Assembly (NCBI GenBank): GCA_964565715.1
Contig: CAZMGG010000211.1
Location: 1-6,261, forward strand
Length of the DNA stretch: 6,261 bases
Direction of reading: 5' to 3'
Origin: CAZMGG01 sp964565715
GTDB lineage: Bacteria > Planctomycetota > UBA1135 > UBA2386
Position 1 is the first letter of the stretch. Each line of letters opens with the position of its first letter. The notes beneath the pieces are model-generated. The model was given only the letters and a program-made list of their open reading frames with translations, made no database searches and was not told the DNA's origin. The translations under genes and the position numbers were made by a program. This document shows positions 1 to 6,236 of the stretch, one piece after another.

Positions 1-2375
1 CCCACCAGTGCCGGTTGGACCGGCACCGGCGTGTCGAGCCGCCCGGTGCCGGCCGGCGTGGTCACTGTCACCCAGGGCAGATTGGTCGGGGTGGCGTCGA
101 GCAGCAGGGTGCCGCGGATGCCGGGCAGGGCCTGCCCCGGCGGCACGGTGAACGACGCGGCGGGGATCACCAGCGTGCCCGGCACCGCCCGGCCGGGATC
201 GACCGTGAAGTCGATCCGCAGGATCCCGCCGAGCGAGGGCACCAGGGGACAGTGCGCCGAGCGGGCGCCGTTGGCCAGGGCCACGCCGCCGATCACGTCG
301 CCGACCAGGTCGACGTCGCCGTCCTGGTCGAAGTCGAGGGAGGCGACGCGGAGGAGACGCCCTGGGACCGCGCCGGAGTCGGCGGTGAAGCTGCCGGTGC
401 CGTCGTTGCGCAGCAGCACCGCTGGATCGCCTGCCAGCAGCAGGTCCGTGTCGCCGTCGTCGTCGTAGTCGGCGGCGTGCAGCGCGTCGGGGCTGCCGGC
501 GACCGGCGACGGGACCGGGCCGGCGACGAACTGGCCGGCGGGCTGCTGGCGATACCACTGCACCTGCCCGCCGGGCATGGCGACGAACGCCACGTCCAGC
601 CGGCCATCGCGGTCGAGGTCGGCCACCGTCGCCGCCGGCACCGTGGTGCCAGGATGCGGCAGGCACGGCCCGGCGGTGAAGGCGCCGGTGCCGTCGTTCC
701 AGAGGATGACGAGGCAGCCCTGGGTGGGTCCGAGCAGCAGATCGGGGTCGCCGTCGCCGTCCAGGTCGCGCAGCAGGCAGACGCTGGCCGCAGCGGCGGG
801 CGTGCCAGGGATCCGTACCGGCGCCAGCAGCGCGCCATCGCCGGGATTGGCCAGCAGCACCGCGCCCTGACTGGAAGTGGCGACGACGTCGACATCGCCG
901 TCGCCATCGACATCGCCGACATCGAGTTCCGTCGCACCGAGCAGGCCGATGCCGGACAGGACCGCCTGGAACTCAAGCGAGTTCGGCCGGCGCAACAGCA
1001 CGAACACCGCGCCGATCGGCGAGCTGCCGAGCGCCACGGCGTCGAGCTGGCCGTCGCCGTCCATGTGCGCAAGGCGCACCCGGAGCCAGTTCATCGGCGG
1101 CGTGGTGATGCTGGTGGTCACGTTCCAGCCGCCGCGGGCGACCTGGCGCAGGACCTGCGTGCCCGAGCTCGACTGGACGACGATGTCGTCGAGGCCATCG
1201 TTGTCGAGGTCGCCGACCGCCTTCGGCCCGGTGCCGCCGGCCGCCCTTGGCCGCGGTTCCAGGAACAGGCCGTACGGGCTGCCCAGGGCCAGCAGCGGCG
1301 CATCTCCGGACAGGGTGCCGATGACGTCGGGCAGGCCGCGTTGCCCGATGTCGCCGCTGCCGAGGCCGACCGTCGTGCGGCTGCCGTGCCACAGCACGTC
1401 GAGGCCGAACGCACGACCACCCAGGTTGCGGCGGTGTTCCAGCCCGCGCCGGGTGCGCACGACGATGTCGAGGTCGCCGTCACCATCGCAATCGACCAGT
1501 TGCGGCTCCATCGCCTCGTCGCTGCCCGGCGCCAGTGCCTGCGGCGGCGCGAACGCTCCGCCGGGACCGTTCCACAGCACCGCCGTCGCGCCGTCGCCGG
1601 TCACCACCTCGGGTCTGCTGTCACCATCGAGGTCGCCGGCGGCCAGGAACCGGGCGGTGACGCCCGATGGCAGCGCCGCGGTGGCGTCGACGAAGCTGCC
1701 GCCGATGTTGCGCAGCATCACCACCTGGGTGTTATTGCAGGCGGCGATCAGGTCCAGGTCACCGTCGCCCTCCACGTCCAGCAGGACGGGCCAATGGGGC
1801 TGCCGGCTCAGGGCCGGCAGGGCGGCCGGGTCCCAGGTCAGGTGCGCCGACCCGTCGTTGCGGTAGAGCTGCAGCGTCGGTCCGGTCGGCGTGACGTAGC
1901 CCTGTGCGCCCACCACCACGTCGCGGTCGCCGTCGCCGTCGACGTCGCCGATGGCGAAGCCACGCACCTCGCCGGTGCCGAAGGTCATGGTGATCTGCCC
2001 CAGCCAGGTGAAGCCGGGGCCGTCGTTGCGCAGGACGCCGAACGGCACGAACGGGTGGGAGATGTTGCGTCCGCCCAACAGCAGGTCGGCATCGCCGTCG
2101 CCATCCAGGTCCGCCCAGGCCATCGCGTCGGCGGCGATCGGCATCACCTCGGTGCTGCTCCAGGCGCCGCCGCCCAGGTTGCGCAGCACCACCGTGGCGA
2201 GGGTGGTGGTGACCGCGGCGTCGGCATCGCCGTCGCCGTCGATGTCGGCGAGCGCGATGCGCACCGGCCGCTCGAATCCCGCCAGCGGGACCAGGGCCGG
2301 CGCGTCGGGCCAGGCGGCGAACTGCTGCGCGCCAAGGGCCATCGTCAGGATCGGGAAGACAAGGATCGTGCGCAT
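1..2375 (-). CDS. Secreted FG-GAP/VCBS repeat protein, 14 blades, C-terminus cut by window edge
   Basis: The frame is open from ATG at 2375 to the left edge, giving at least 791 codons with no stop, so the C-terminus is missing. Residues 1-16 form a signal peptide (MRTILVFPILTMALGA, cleavage probably before QQF), so the product is exported. Asp-rich calcium loops of the FG-GAP/VCBS type begin at about residues 44, 89, 144, 200, 248, 295, 389, 437, 488, 537, 586, 636 and 681 (for example DIDGDGDAD, DLDNDGLDD, DFDQDGDVD). A decayed one lies at 342 (DIGQRGLPD). Spacing is 45-56 residues, as in integrin-like beta-propeller blades. Residues from about 705 to 791 form a different, beta-rich, Pro/Gly-rich region ending PVPVQPALV, resembling the tail of secreted planctomycetal proteins. 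The start is supported by GGAGG six bases upstream; an in-frame ATG at 2405 would add ten residues but has no ribosome site. Such proteins usually act in extracellular binding or adhesion; the ligand is unknown. Confidence 0.93.
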   Translation of the reverse strand, partial: MRTILVFPILTMALGAQQFAAWPDAPALVPLAGFERPVRIALADIDGDGDADAAVTTTLATVVLRNLGGGAWSSTEVMPIAADAMAWADLDGDGDADLLLGGRNISHPFVPFGVLRNDGPGFTWLGQITMTFGTGEVRGFAIGDVDGDGDRDVVVGAQGYVTPTGPTLQLYRNDGSAHLTWDPAALPALSRQPHWPVLLDVEGDGDLDLIAACNNTQVVMLRNIGGSFVDATAALPSGVTARFLAAGDLDGDSRPEVVTGDGATAVLWNGPGGAFAPPQALAPGSDEAMEPQLVDCDGDGDLDIVVRTRRGLEHRRNLGGRAFGLDVLWHGSRTTVGLGSGDIGQRGLPDVIGTLSGDAPLLALGSPYGLFLEPRPRAAGGTGPKAVGDLDNDGLDDIVVQSSSGTQVLRQVARGGWNVTTSITTPPMNWLRVRLAHMDGDGQLDAVALGSSPIGAVFVLLRRPNSLEFQAVLSGIGLLGATELDVGDVDGDGDVDVVATSSQGAVLLANPGDGALLAPVRIPGTPAAAASVCLLRDLDGDGDPDLLLGPTQGCLVILWNDGTGAFTAGPCLPHPGTTVPAATVADLDRDGRLDVAFVAMPGGQVQWYRQQPAGQFVAGPVPSPVAGSPDALHAADYDDDGDTDLLLAGDPAVLLRNDGTGSFTADSGAVPGRLLRVASLDFDQDGDVDLVGDVIGGVALANGARSAHCPLVPSLGGILRIDFTVDPGRAVPGTLVIPAASFTVPPGQALPGIRGTLLLDATPTNLPWVTVTTPAGTGRLDTPVPVQPALV

Positions 2376-2508
2376 GACGGGCCTCCGCGGTGGCTGGCGT
2401 TCCATGACGATGAGGCCAGCGACTTGGGGTCGACCAGGATAGGTCATCGCGATGCGGCCGTCGCCCGGACCCGGCCCCGTGCGATTGCGCACTTGGGGTA
2501 GCAGGTGC
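2376..2508 (-). other. Leader region upstream of the FG-GAP gene
   Basis: No coding-like frame is visible here. Reading on the minus strand, there is a weak -10-like TATCCT (2436-2441) about 60 bases before the start codon, but no recognisable -35 box at the expected distance, so I do not call a promoter. The 9-mer ACCCCAAGT occurs twice (2422-2430 and 2491-2499, given on the minus strand), 69 bp apart. The region is long enough to hold a promoter for the FG-GAP gene, which would let it be expressed independently of the kinase gene upstream. Confidence 0.4.
2378..2391 (-). promoter_or_regulatory. Shine-Dalgarno site deciding the FG-GAP gene start
   Basis: On the minus strand the sequence GCGGAGGCCCGTC directly precedes ATG at 2375, placing GGAGG six bases before the start. 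The alternative in-frame ATG at 2405 has no purine-rich site in front of it, so this site decides the start in favour of 2375. That choice also gives the more compact signal peptide. Confidence 0.7.
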
Positions 2509-2613
2509 TCAGCGGCCGGCCCGTTCCAGGGCCGCGACGTAGTTGATCGGCGCATGGTCGATCAGGAACGGCAGGGGATCGAACCAGCGCCGCGCCGCGG
2601 CGGCGCGGCACGA
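2509..2613 (-). pseudogene. Coding-like 35-codon tail with no start codon (possible gene remnant)
   Basis: Just past the kinase stop, a different minus-strand frame reads like the C-terminus of a real protein. From 2586 down it encodes WFDPLPFLIDHAPINYVAAL and then ERAGR before TGA at 2509-2511. About 22 of these 25 codons end in G or C, and second positions are rich in T and A, as in true coding sequence here. The frame is open back only to a TGA at 2695-2697, and no ATG, GTG or TTG lies between. It is offset from the kinase frame and slightly overlaps that gene's 3' end. It may be the remnant of a gene lost to a deletion, or a C-terminal extension of the kinase/ATPase separated by a frameshift or base error. 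I do not recognise the family. Chance remains possible given its short length. Confidence 0.3.
2589..2609. repeat. Perfect GC-only inverted repeat after the kinase stop codon
   Basis: Two 10-base arms (2589-2598 GCCGCGCCGC and 2600-2609 GCGGCGCGGC) are exact reverse complements around a single base, so RNA would fold into a nine-pair stem with a three-base loop. It begins six bases beyond the kinase stop on the minus strand. It is not followed by a U-tract, so it is not a classical intrinsic terminator. It could protect the 3' end of the transcript or weaken read-through into the FG-GAP gene. It also lies within the Ala/Arg codons of the coding-like tail, where GC-rich codons could produce it by chance. 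Confidence 0.45.
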
Positions 2614-2614
2614 C

Positions 2615-4207
2615 TCAGCCGAGGGGATCCGCCAGCAGACCGGCCAGCACCTGCGAGATGGCGTCGCCCGGCGGCAGCGCGCCGTCCACGGGGATCACGC
2701 CGAAGCCCTCGTCGGGCCCCGGCGGCACGAACGACTGCCGCAGCCGCGCGGTCACTTCGGCGCCGGCGTCGCTGACGCTGCCGCCGGCCGCGGCCCGCGC
2801 GGTGGCCCGCGCGCGCGCCGTCGCCTCGTCGATGTCGACGAGCACGCATTGCAGCCGGCAGCCGGCCGCGCGCGCCGCCGTCAGCGCATCCTGGCGGTGG
2901 TCGGGCGTCGGGAAGTTGCCGTCCAGCAGCACCACCGCCGCGCCTTCGCCGCTGGCGGTCACCGCCCGGCGCAGCAGTTCCTGGTAGGTGCGGGCGCTGA
3001 ACGCCGCCGTGTAGTGCTCCGGCCGTGCCGCGTCGGTGGGCGCCACGCCGGCCAGCTCCTTGCGCACCCGGTCGGTGCCGAGCACCGGCCAGCCCGACCG
3101 TGCCGCCAGCGCCTCGGCGAGGCTGCTCTTGCCGCTGGCCGGCGGACCGCAGAGCAGCACCCAACCGGGGCCCGCGGCCTCCACGGCGGCCACCGCGGCG
3201 AGTTGCAGGTGCTGCAACGCCGACTGTCGCGCGCCCTGCCGGTCCTTCGCCGACAAGCCGGCATCGGCGGCCGCCAGCGTCGCCACCTTGGCCCGCACCA
3301 TCGCCCGATACGCCACCAGCACCTGCATCAACGCCGGCTGCTCGGTGTCGCCGCTGGCCTCGACGTAGGCGCGCAGGTACGCGCGCGCCAGCGCCGGCGC
3401 GCCGCGGTGGCGCAGGTCCATCACCAGGAAGGCGTTCTCGGTGGCGACGTCACCGCAGCGGAACGCCGCGCTGAACTCGATGCAGTCGTAGATCGCCGGC
3501 GGCACCGTGAGGCAGATGTTGCGGGCGTGCAGATCGCCGTGGCCGTCGACGATGCGCCCGGCCGTGGCCCGACGTCGCAGCGCCGGCAGGATGCGGTCGA
3601 AGTCGGCCTCGGTGCGGCGTTCCAGCGCGGTCAGCAGCCCGGCCGGCAGGCCGTGGTCCAGAGCTCGCAGCTCGGCGAAGTTGGCCCGCGCCAGCGACTG
3701 CAGGGCCTCGGGCGCGCCCGCCGCCGTCACCGCCGGACCCCGTTCGGCGCGGCCATGGAACGCGGCGACGATGCGGGCGAGCTCGGCGATGGCGGTGGCG
3801 TCGACCTCGCCCTCGCGCAGCAGGTGGTCGAGCATGCGATCGGCGGGCAGGCGCCGCATCAGCACCGCGTGATCGACCGCGGGCCCCGCGGGCGGCGGCG
3901 CGGCGGGGCCGGGCAGGGCAGGCGCGAAGCGCAGGCCATCGGGCGTGTCGTGCAGCGCCACCACGCCGAGGTAGGTGTCGGGGCAGAGCCGGCGGTTGAG
4001 GCGCACCTCCTCGCGGCAGAAGTGCGCGCGTTGCTCGACGCTGCCGAAGTCGAGGAACGGCAGCGTCACCGCCTTCTTCAGCTTGTAGACCAGCTCGCCG
4101 GCGAGGCATACCACCGAGATGTGGGTCTGCACGACCTCGACCCGGGCCGGCCGGTGCGGATAGCAGGCCGGCAGGCGCAGTTCGTCGACCCGGTCGGCGG
4201 CGTTCAC
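2615..4207 (-). CDS. Two-domain protein: aminoglycoside-phosphotransferase-like kinase fused to P-loop ATPase/kinase
   Basis: This 530-residue protein matches the two-domain family usually annotated as bifunctional aminoglycoside phosphotransferase/ATP-binding protein (COG2187 plus COG0645). The N-terminal half is a kinase-like fold: QTHISVV and VYKLKKAV (residues 27-47, with candidate ATP-binding lysines), FLDFGSVEQR, the catalytic loop DGHGDLHARN (221-230) and a metal-binding-type stretch IYDCIEF (239-245). The C-terminal half has a Walker A GPPASGKSS (354-362), TDRVRKEL (378-385), a hydrophobic strand ending DGNF (429-432), and an Arg-rich lid around 462-492. Length is normal for the family. 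There is no signal peptide or membrane segment, so it should be cytoplasmic. The substrate is unknown and the family name does not imply antibiotic resistance. The start is GTG, 13 bp after the peptidase stop and without a clear Shine-Dalgarno site; no other start codon lies nearby in frame. Translation may depend on coupling to the peptidase gene. Confidence 0.94.
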   Translation of the reverse strand: MNAADRVDELRLPACYPHRPARVEVVQTHISVVCLAGELVYKLKKAVTLPFLDFGSVEQRAHFCREEVRLNRRLCPDTYLGVVALHDTPDGLRFAPALPGPAAPPPAGPAVDHAVLMRRLPADRMLDHLLREGEVDATAIAELARIVAAFHGRAERGPAVTAAGAPEALQSLARANFAELRALDHGLPAGLLTALERRTEADFDRILPALRRRATAGRIVDGHGDLHARNICLTVPPAIYDCIEFSAAFRCGDVATENAFLVMDLRHRGAPALARAYLRAYVEASGDTEQPALMQVLVAYRAMVRAKVATLAAADAGLSAKDRQGARQSALQHLQLAAVAAVEAAGPGWVLLCGPPASGKSSLAEALAARSGWPVLGTDRVRKELAGVAPTDAARPEHYTAAFSARTYQELLRRAVTASGEGAAVVLLDGNFPTPDHRQDALTAARAAGCRLQCVLVDIDEATARARATARAAAGGSVSDAGAEVTARLRQSFVPPGPDEGFGVIPVDGALPPGDAISQVLAGLLADPLG

Positions 4208-4220
4208 GGCGGCAGGCGGG

Positions 4221-5573
4221 CTATCGCCCCCCCTCGATGTGGCGCAGGGCCGCCTGCAGGTCGGGATCGCGCCCGCCGATCAGGTCGGCCTGGGTCGGCG
4301 TGACCGGCACGTCGGGCACGGTGCCGCTGCCCTCGATCGGCCTGCCCGCCGGCCCCTGGACCCGCATCGTGCAGAACGTCACCACGGCCTGCGAGTGGGG
4401 CAACGGCTCGAGCTGGCGCGGCGCGCCGGTGCCCGCGCCGCTCGGCCGGCCGACGGTCGTGAAGTCGGGATGCGCGTCGTCGAGACAGCGCAGCAGGTTG
4501 TCGGTGACGCTGAAGCAGCCGGGGTCGATCAGCGCCAGCACCGGTCCGCGGAAGACCTTCATGTCCTTCTCCGCCTCGTAGCGATGATCGCTGGGGCTGC
4601 TCCAGCGCTCGAAACCGAACCAGTTCCGTTTCGCGGCGAGACGGAAGTAGGTGAAGCGACCGGGCACCAGATGCTTCGCCAGGTGGATGCCCAGCAGGTC
4701 GGTGCCGCCACCGTTGCCGCGCAGGTCCAGGATCACGGCCCGCGGCGCGGCGGCGGCGATCTGTTGCATGCGCTGGTCGATCAGGGCGAACGTGTCCTGC
4801 AGCAGGCGGTCGCGTTCGGCGGGGTCGGCGCGGGCCCAGGCGGCCCAATCCGGCGGCGAGAAGCTGGCGATGCGGAGCAGGGCGACGTCAGGACTCGGCC
4901 ACGACAGGGCCCAGTTGGCGGCCCTGGCGTCCGGATCGCGCGGCGGCAGCACCCCGGCCATGGTGCGCAGCGTCGTGGTGCGTTCGGCGCCGGCGTCGTC
5001 GCGCAGCGCCACTTCGACCGTTGCGGCGTCGGTCCACGGGACCTGCGCCAGCGCGGCGCGCCGTGCCATGCCGGGGCTCGATGCATGGACCTCGGGCAGC
5101 AGGGCAGCCACGAGGTCGTTCACGGCGCGGTCGCCGATCCGCACGACGAGATCGCCGACGCGCGGCGGTTCGCCGGCCGTGGCCGCGGCGTCCGGTTCGA
5201 CCGCGCCGACGGCGATGCCTTCGGCGACGGGCACCAGGGTGAACGGCAGCCGCCGCGTCGGCCAGCGCTCGTCGGGCATCGCGACGTGGGCGTGGCCGTC
5301 CCGCAGGGCGGCGACCACGCGGCGCAGGATCCGGGCGAACTCCTCGCGGGTGCGCGGCTCGGCCGCCTGTCCGCGGGCGTCGGCGAACACCTGGTCCAGG
5401 TCGAGTCCCTGTTCCTCGCGCAGCTCCAGCCACGACCAGTCGCGGCGGATGCCCTGCTCCAGGGCGGTGAGGTCGGCCCGCATCGCGTCGGGCTGGAAGG
5501 GATCTCTCGTCGGCGACGGCGGCTCCTGCGGCGGCGCCAGCAGGAGCAGTCCGGCGAGGGCGAGGGTCGGCAT
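4221..5573 (-). CDS. Secreted S41-family serine peptidase
   Basis: The 450-residue product begins with a short hydrophobic export signal (MPTLALAGLLLLAPP), unusual in having no basic residue near the start. The mature part has an N-terminal helical region with LRDGHAHV (about 90-97), a PDZ-like segment with RVGDLVVRIGDR (138-149), and the S41 core strand VILDLRGNGGGT (280-291). It then has IDPGCFSVTDN (349-359), where Ser355 aligns with the nucleophile of C-terminal processing peptidases. Where those enzymes carry the general-base Lys (FGKGT), this protein reads GRPSGAGTGAP (376-386), so the Lys is absent. His94 in the DGHA motif instead suggests a tricorn-like Ser-His arrangement, and Glu414 in PIEGSGTVPDVPV is a candidate third residue (inference). 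It probably cleaves peptides outside the cytoplasm; the substrate is unknown. I chose ATG 5573, nine bases after AAGG. A TTG at 5582 is in frame, but its purines lie too close to it. Confidence 0.93.
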   Translation of the reverse strand: MPTLALAGLLLLAPPQEPPSPTRDPFQPDAMRADLTALEQGIRRDWSWLELREEQGLDLDQVFADARGQAAEPRTREEFARILRRVVAALRDGHAHVAMPDERWPTRRLPFTLVPVAEGIAVGAVEPDAAATAGEPPRVGDLVVRIGDRAVNDLVAALLPEVHASSPGMARRAALAQVPWTDAATVEVALRDDAGAERTTTLRTMAGVLPPRDPDARAANWALSWPSPDVALLRIASFSPPDWAAWARADPAERDRLLQDTFALIDQRMQQIAAAAPRAVILDLRGNGGGTDLLGIHLAKHLVPGRFTYFRLAAKRNWFGFERWSSPSDHRYEAEKDMKVFRGPVLALIDPGCFSVTDNLLRCLDDAHPDFTTVGRPSGAGTGAPRQLEPLPHSQAVVTFCTMRVQGPAGRPIEGSGTVPDVPVTPTQADLIGGRDPDLQAALRHIEGGR

Positions 5574-5633
5574 GGGGTGCAACCTTGGGGGGCTGCGGGC
5601 GGGCCGTCAACGGGTGCGGGGTGTGCGCGCGTG
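5574..5633 (-). other. 60-bp spacer between membrane-protein and peptidase genes
   Basis: The spacer contains no gene and no terminator-like hairpin with a U-tract. On the minus strand it holds AAGG, which serves as a weak ribosome site for the peptidase ATG. It also holds a TTGACG hexamer resembling a -35 box, but no matching -10 box fits before the start codon. The short distance and shared strand favour co-transcription of the two genes. Confidence 0.45.
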
Positions 5634-6041
5634 TCAGGTCCGGCGCCACCAGCGCAGCAGCGACACGAGACCGGCGGCTGCCACGGCGAGGCCGACCGCG
5701 GCGATCGCCAGGAACACCCGGGTGTCGCCCACGCCGCCATGGGCAGGCGAGCGGGGCAGTGGTGCCAGCAGGATCCACAGGAGCACGGCACAGGCCTGGA
5801 TCGCGCCGATCCCGAGCAGGTGCAGCGCCGGGTGGCGTTCGCGGTGAAGGCCGACCGCCAGCATCGCCGCCAGCGCCGCGGTGGTGACGAGGCCGAGCCG
5901 CAGGCCGGTCTGCATGCGGACCACGCGGCCGGGACCGACGCTGTCGGGCAGCAGCCAGTGGGCGAGCGCCTGGGCGGCGAAGACGACGGCGGCGACCAGG
6001 GCCGCGTCGCGCAGGATGGGCCACCACGGGGGGCGGGTCAT
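5634..6041 (-). CDS. Small four-helix integral membrane protein of unknown function
   Basis: The 135-residue product (from ATG 6041) is mostly hydrophobic, with four likely membrane helices at about residues 11-31, 45-65, 72-94 and 108-129. It starts with the short basic, tryptophan-rich MTRPPWWPILRD and ends RWWRRT, so by the positive-inside rule both ends should be cytoplasmic. The loop between helices 3 and 4 (PLPRSPAHGGVGDT) would be cytoplasmic or cross the membrane surface depending on topology. I recognise no family motif or catalytic residue. A TTG at 6062 is in frame and would add seven residues (MDDRLSR); neither start has a strong Shine-Dalgarno site, although GAG lies four bases before the ATG. 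The gene heads the minus-strand series and is followed after 60 bp by the S41 peptidase. A role as membrane partner of the peptidase is possible but unsupported. Coding is inferred from the coherent helix pattern, high G/C at third positions and gene order. Confidence 0.78.
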   Translation of the reverse strand: MTRPPWWPILRDAALVAAVVFAAQALAHWLLPDSVGPGRVVRMQTGLRLGLVTTAALAAMLAVGLHRERHPALHLLGIGAIQACAVLLWILLAPLPRSPAHGGVGDTRVFLAIAAVGLAVAAAGLVSLLRWWRRT

Positions 6042-6102
6042 GCGGCTCAGCCGATCATCCAAGGGCCCAGACGCACGCGGCGCGCCACGGATGCCTTGGC
6101 AT

Positions 6103-6143
6103 CGAAGGCCTGGTGGTCATGTCCCGAAGGCTAACTCGAAGGC
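6103..6143 (+). repeat. Three direct copies of the heptamer CGAAGGC
   Basis: Exact copies lie at 6103-6109, 6125-6131 and 6137-6143, giving start-to-start distances of 22 and 12 bp, close to two and one turns of the helix. The outer two copies are also preceded by T, and all three sit upstream of the promoter candidate at 6168-6195. Such spacing suits a regulator binding one face of the DNA, but the count is small and the interpretation is inference. The first copy is also the right arm of a small inverted repeat, GCCTT/AAGGC (6093-6097 and 6105-6109). Confidence 0.4.
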
Positions 6144-6165
6144 GCCTGCCAGTTCTTGAGGTGGG

Positions 6166-6175
6166 GCTTGCAAGC
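6166..6175. promoter_or_regulatory. 10-bp perfect palindrome GCTTGCAAGC overlapping the -35 candidate
   Basis: GCTTGCAAGC reads the same on both strands and contains the TTGCAA proposed as the -35 box for the plus-strand gene. A palindrome placed over a -35 element is a common arrangement for a repressor operator. No regulator gene is visible in the window, so the operator role is inference. Confidence 0.3.
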
Positions 6176-6195
6176 GATGAGGGTCAGGGTAGACT
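6168..6195 (+). promoter_or_regulatory. Candidate housekeeping-type promoter for the plus-strand gene
   Basis: TTGCAA (6168-6173) and TAGACT (6190-6195) each match four of six bases of the sigma-70-type -35 and -10 consensus, and are separated by 16 bp. Transcription would begin near 6202, about 44 bases before the ATG at 6246. Promoter consensus in this lineage is poorly established to me, so the match is suggestive only. Confidence 0.35.
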
Positions 6196-6231
6196 TCCGG
6201 CTCGCTCGCCCCGGGAAGTTCAGCGTTCCAC

Positions 6232-6236
6232 AGGAG
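6232..6236 (+). promoter_or_regulatory. Shine-Dalgarno site for the plus-strand gene at 6246
   Basis: AGGAG lies nine bases before ATG at 6246, the best-placed ribosome site on the plus strand in this window. It is the main reason for calling a gene start there despite only five visible codons. Confidence 0.65.

Noticed and set aside
462..1950. Repeated GTCGCC/GTCGTC runs as possible DNA-level tandem repeats or microsatellites.
   Set aside because: They recur about every 150 bp in register with the protein blades and are explained by GAC/GGC codons for the calcium loops.
15..2501. An 828-codon plus-strand open frame with recurring VAVAVDVAD-like runs.
   Set aside because: The runs are the antisense reading of the DxDGDGD codons of the minus-strand FG-GAP gene. 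Composition is dominated by Arg, Gly, His, Gln and Val, there are no domain motifs, and the opposite strand has a signal peptide, a good ribosome site and regular repeats.
2562..3164. A 200-codon minus-strand open frame overlapping the kinase 3' end.
   Set aside because: It is a shifted reading of the ATPase domain with runs of Gly, Arg and Ala and no motifs.
2615..4207. Reading the kinase/ATPase as an antibiotic-resistance gene because of its aminoglycoside-phosphotransferase-like fold.
   Set aside because: The fused P-loop architecture belongs to a widespread family of unknown substrate. There is no mobile element or other resistance context.
2543..4303. A 586-codon plus-strand open frame.
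   Set aside because: It lies antisense to the kinase/ATPase gene, which has clear catalytic-loop and Walker A motifs. The plus-strand translation is Arg/Gly/His-rich with no recognisable features.
4888..6027. A 379-codon minus-strand open frame spanning the peptidase and membrane-protein genes.
   Set aside because: It is an out-of-frame reading, very rich in Arg, Pro and Ala. The two overlapping frames give an S41 core and four membrane helices instead.
4239..6134. A 631-codon plus-strand open frame.
   Set aside because: It lies antisense to the S41 peptidase and membrane-protein genes, both of which have coherent features. Its length reflects scarcity of stop codons in GC-rich antisense frames.
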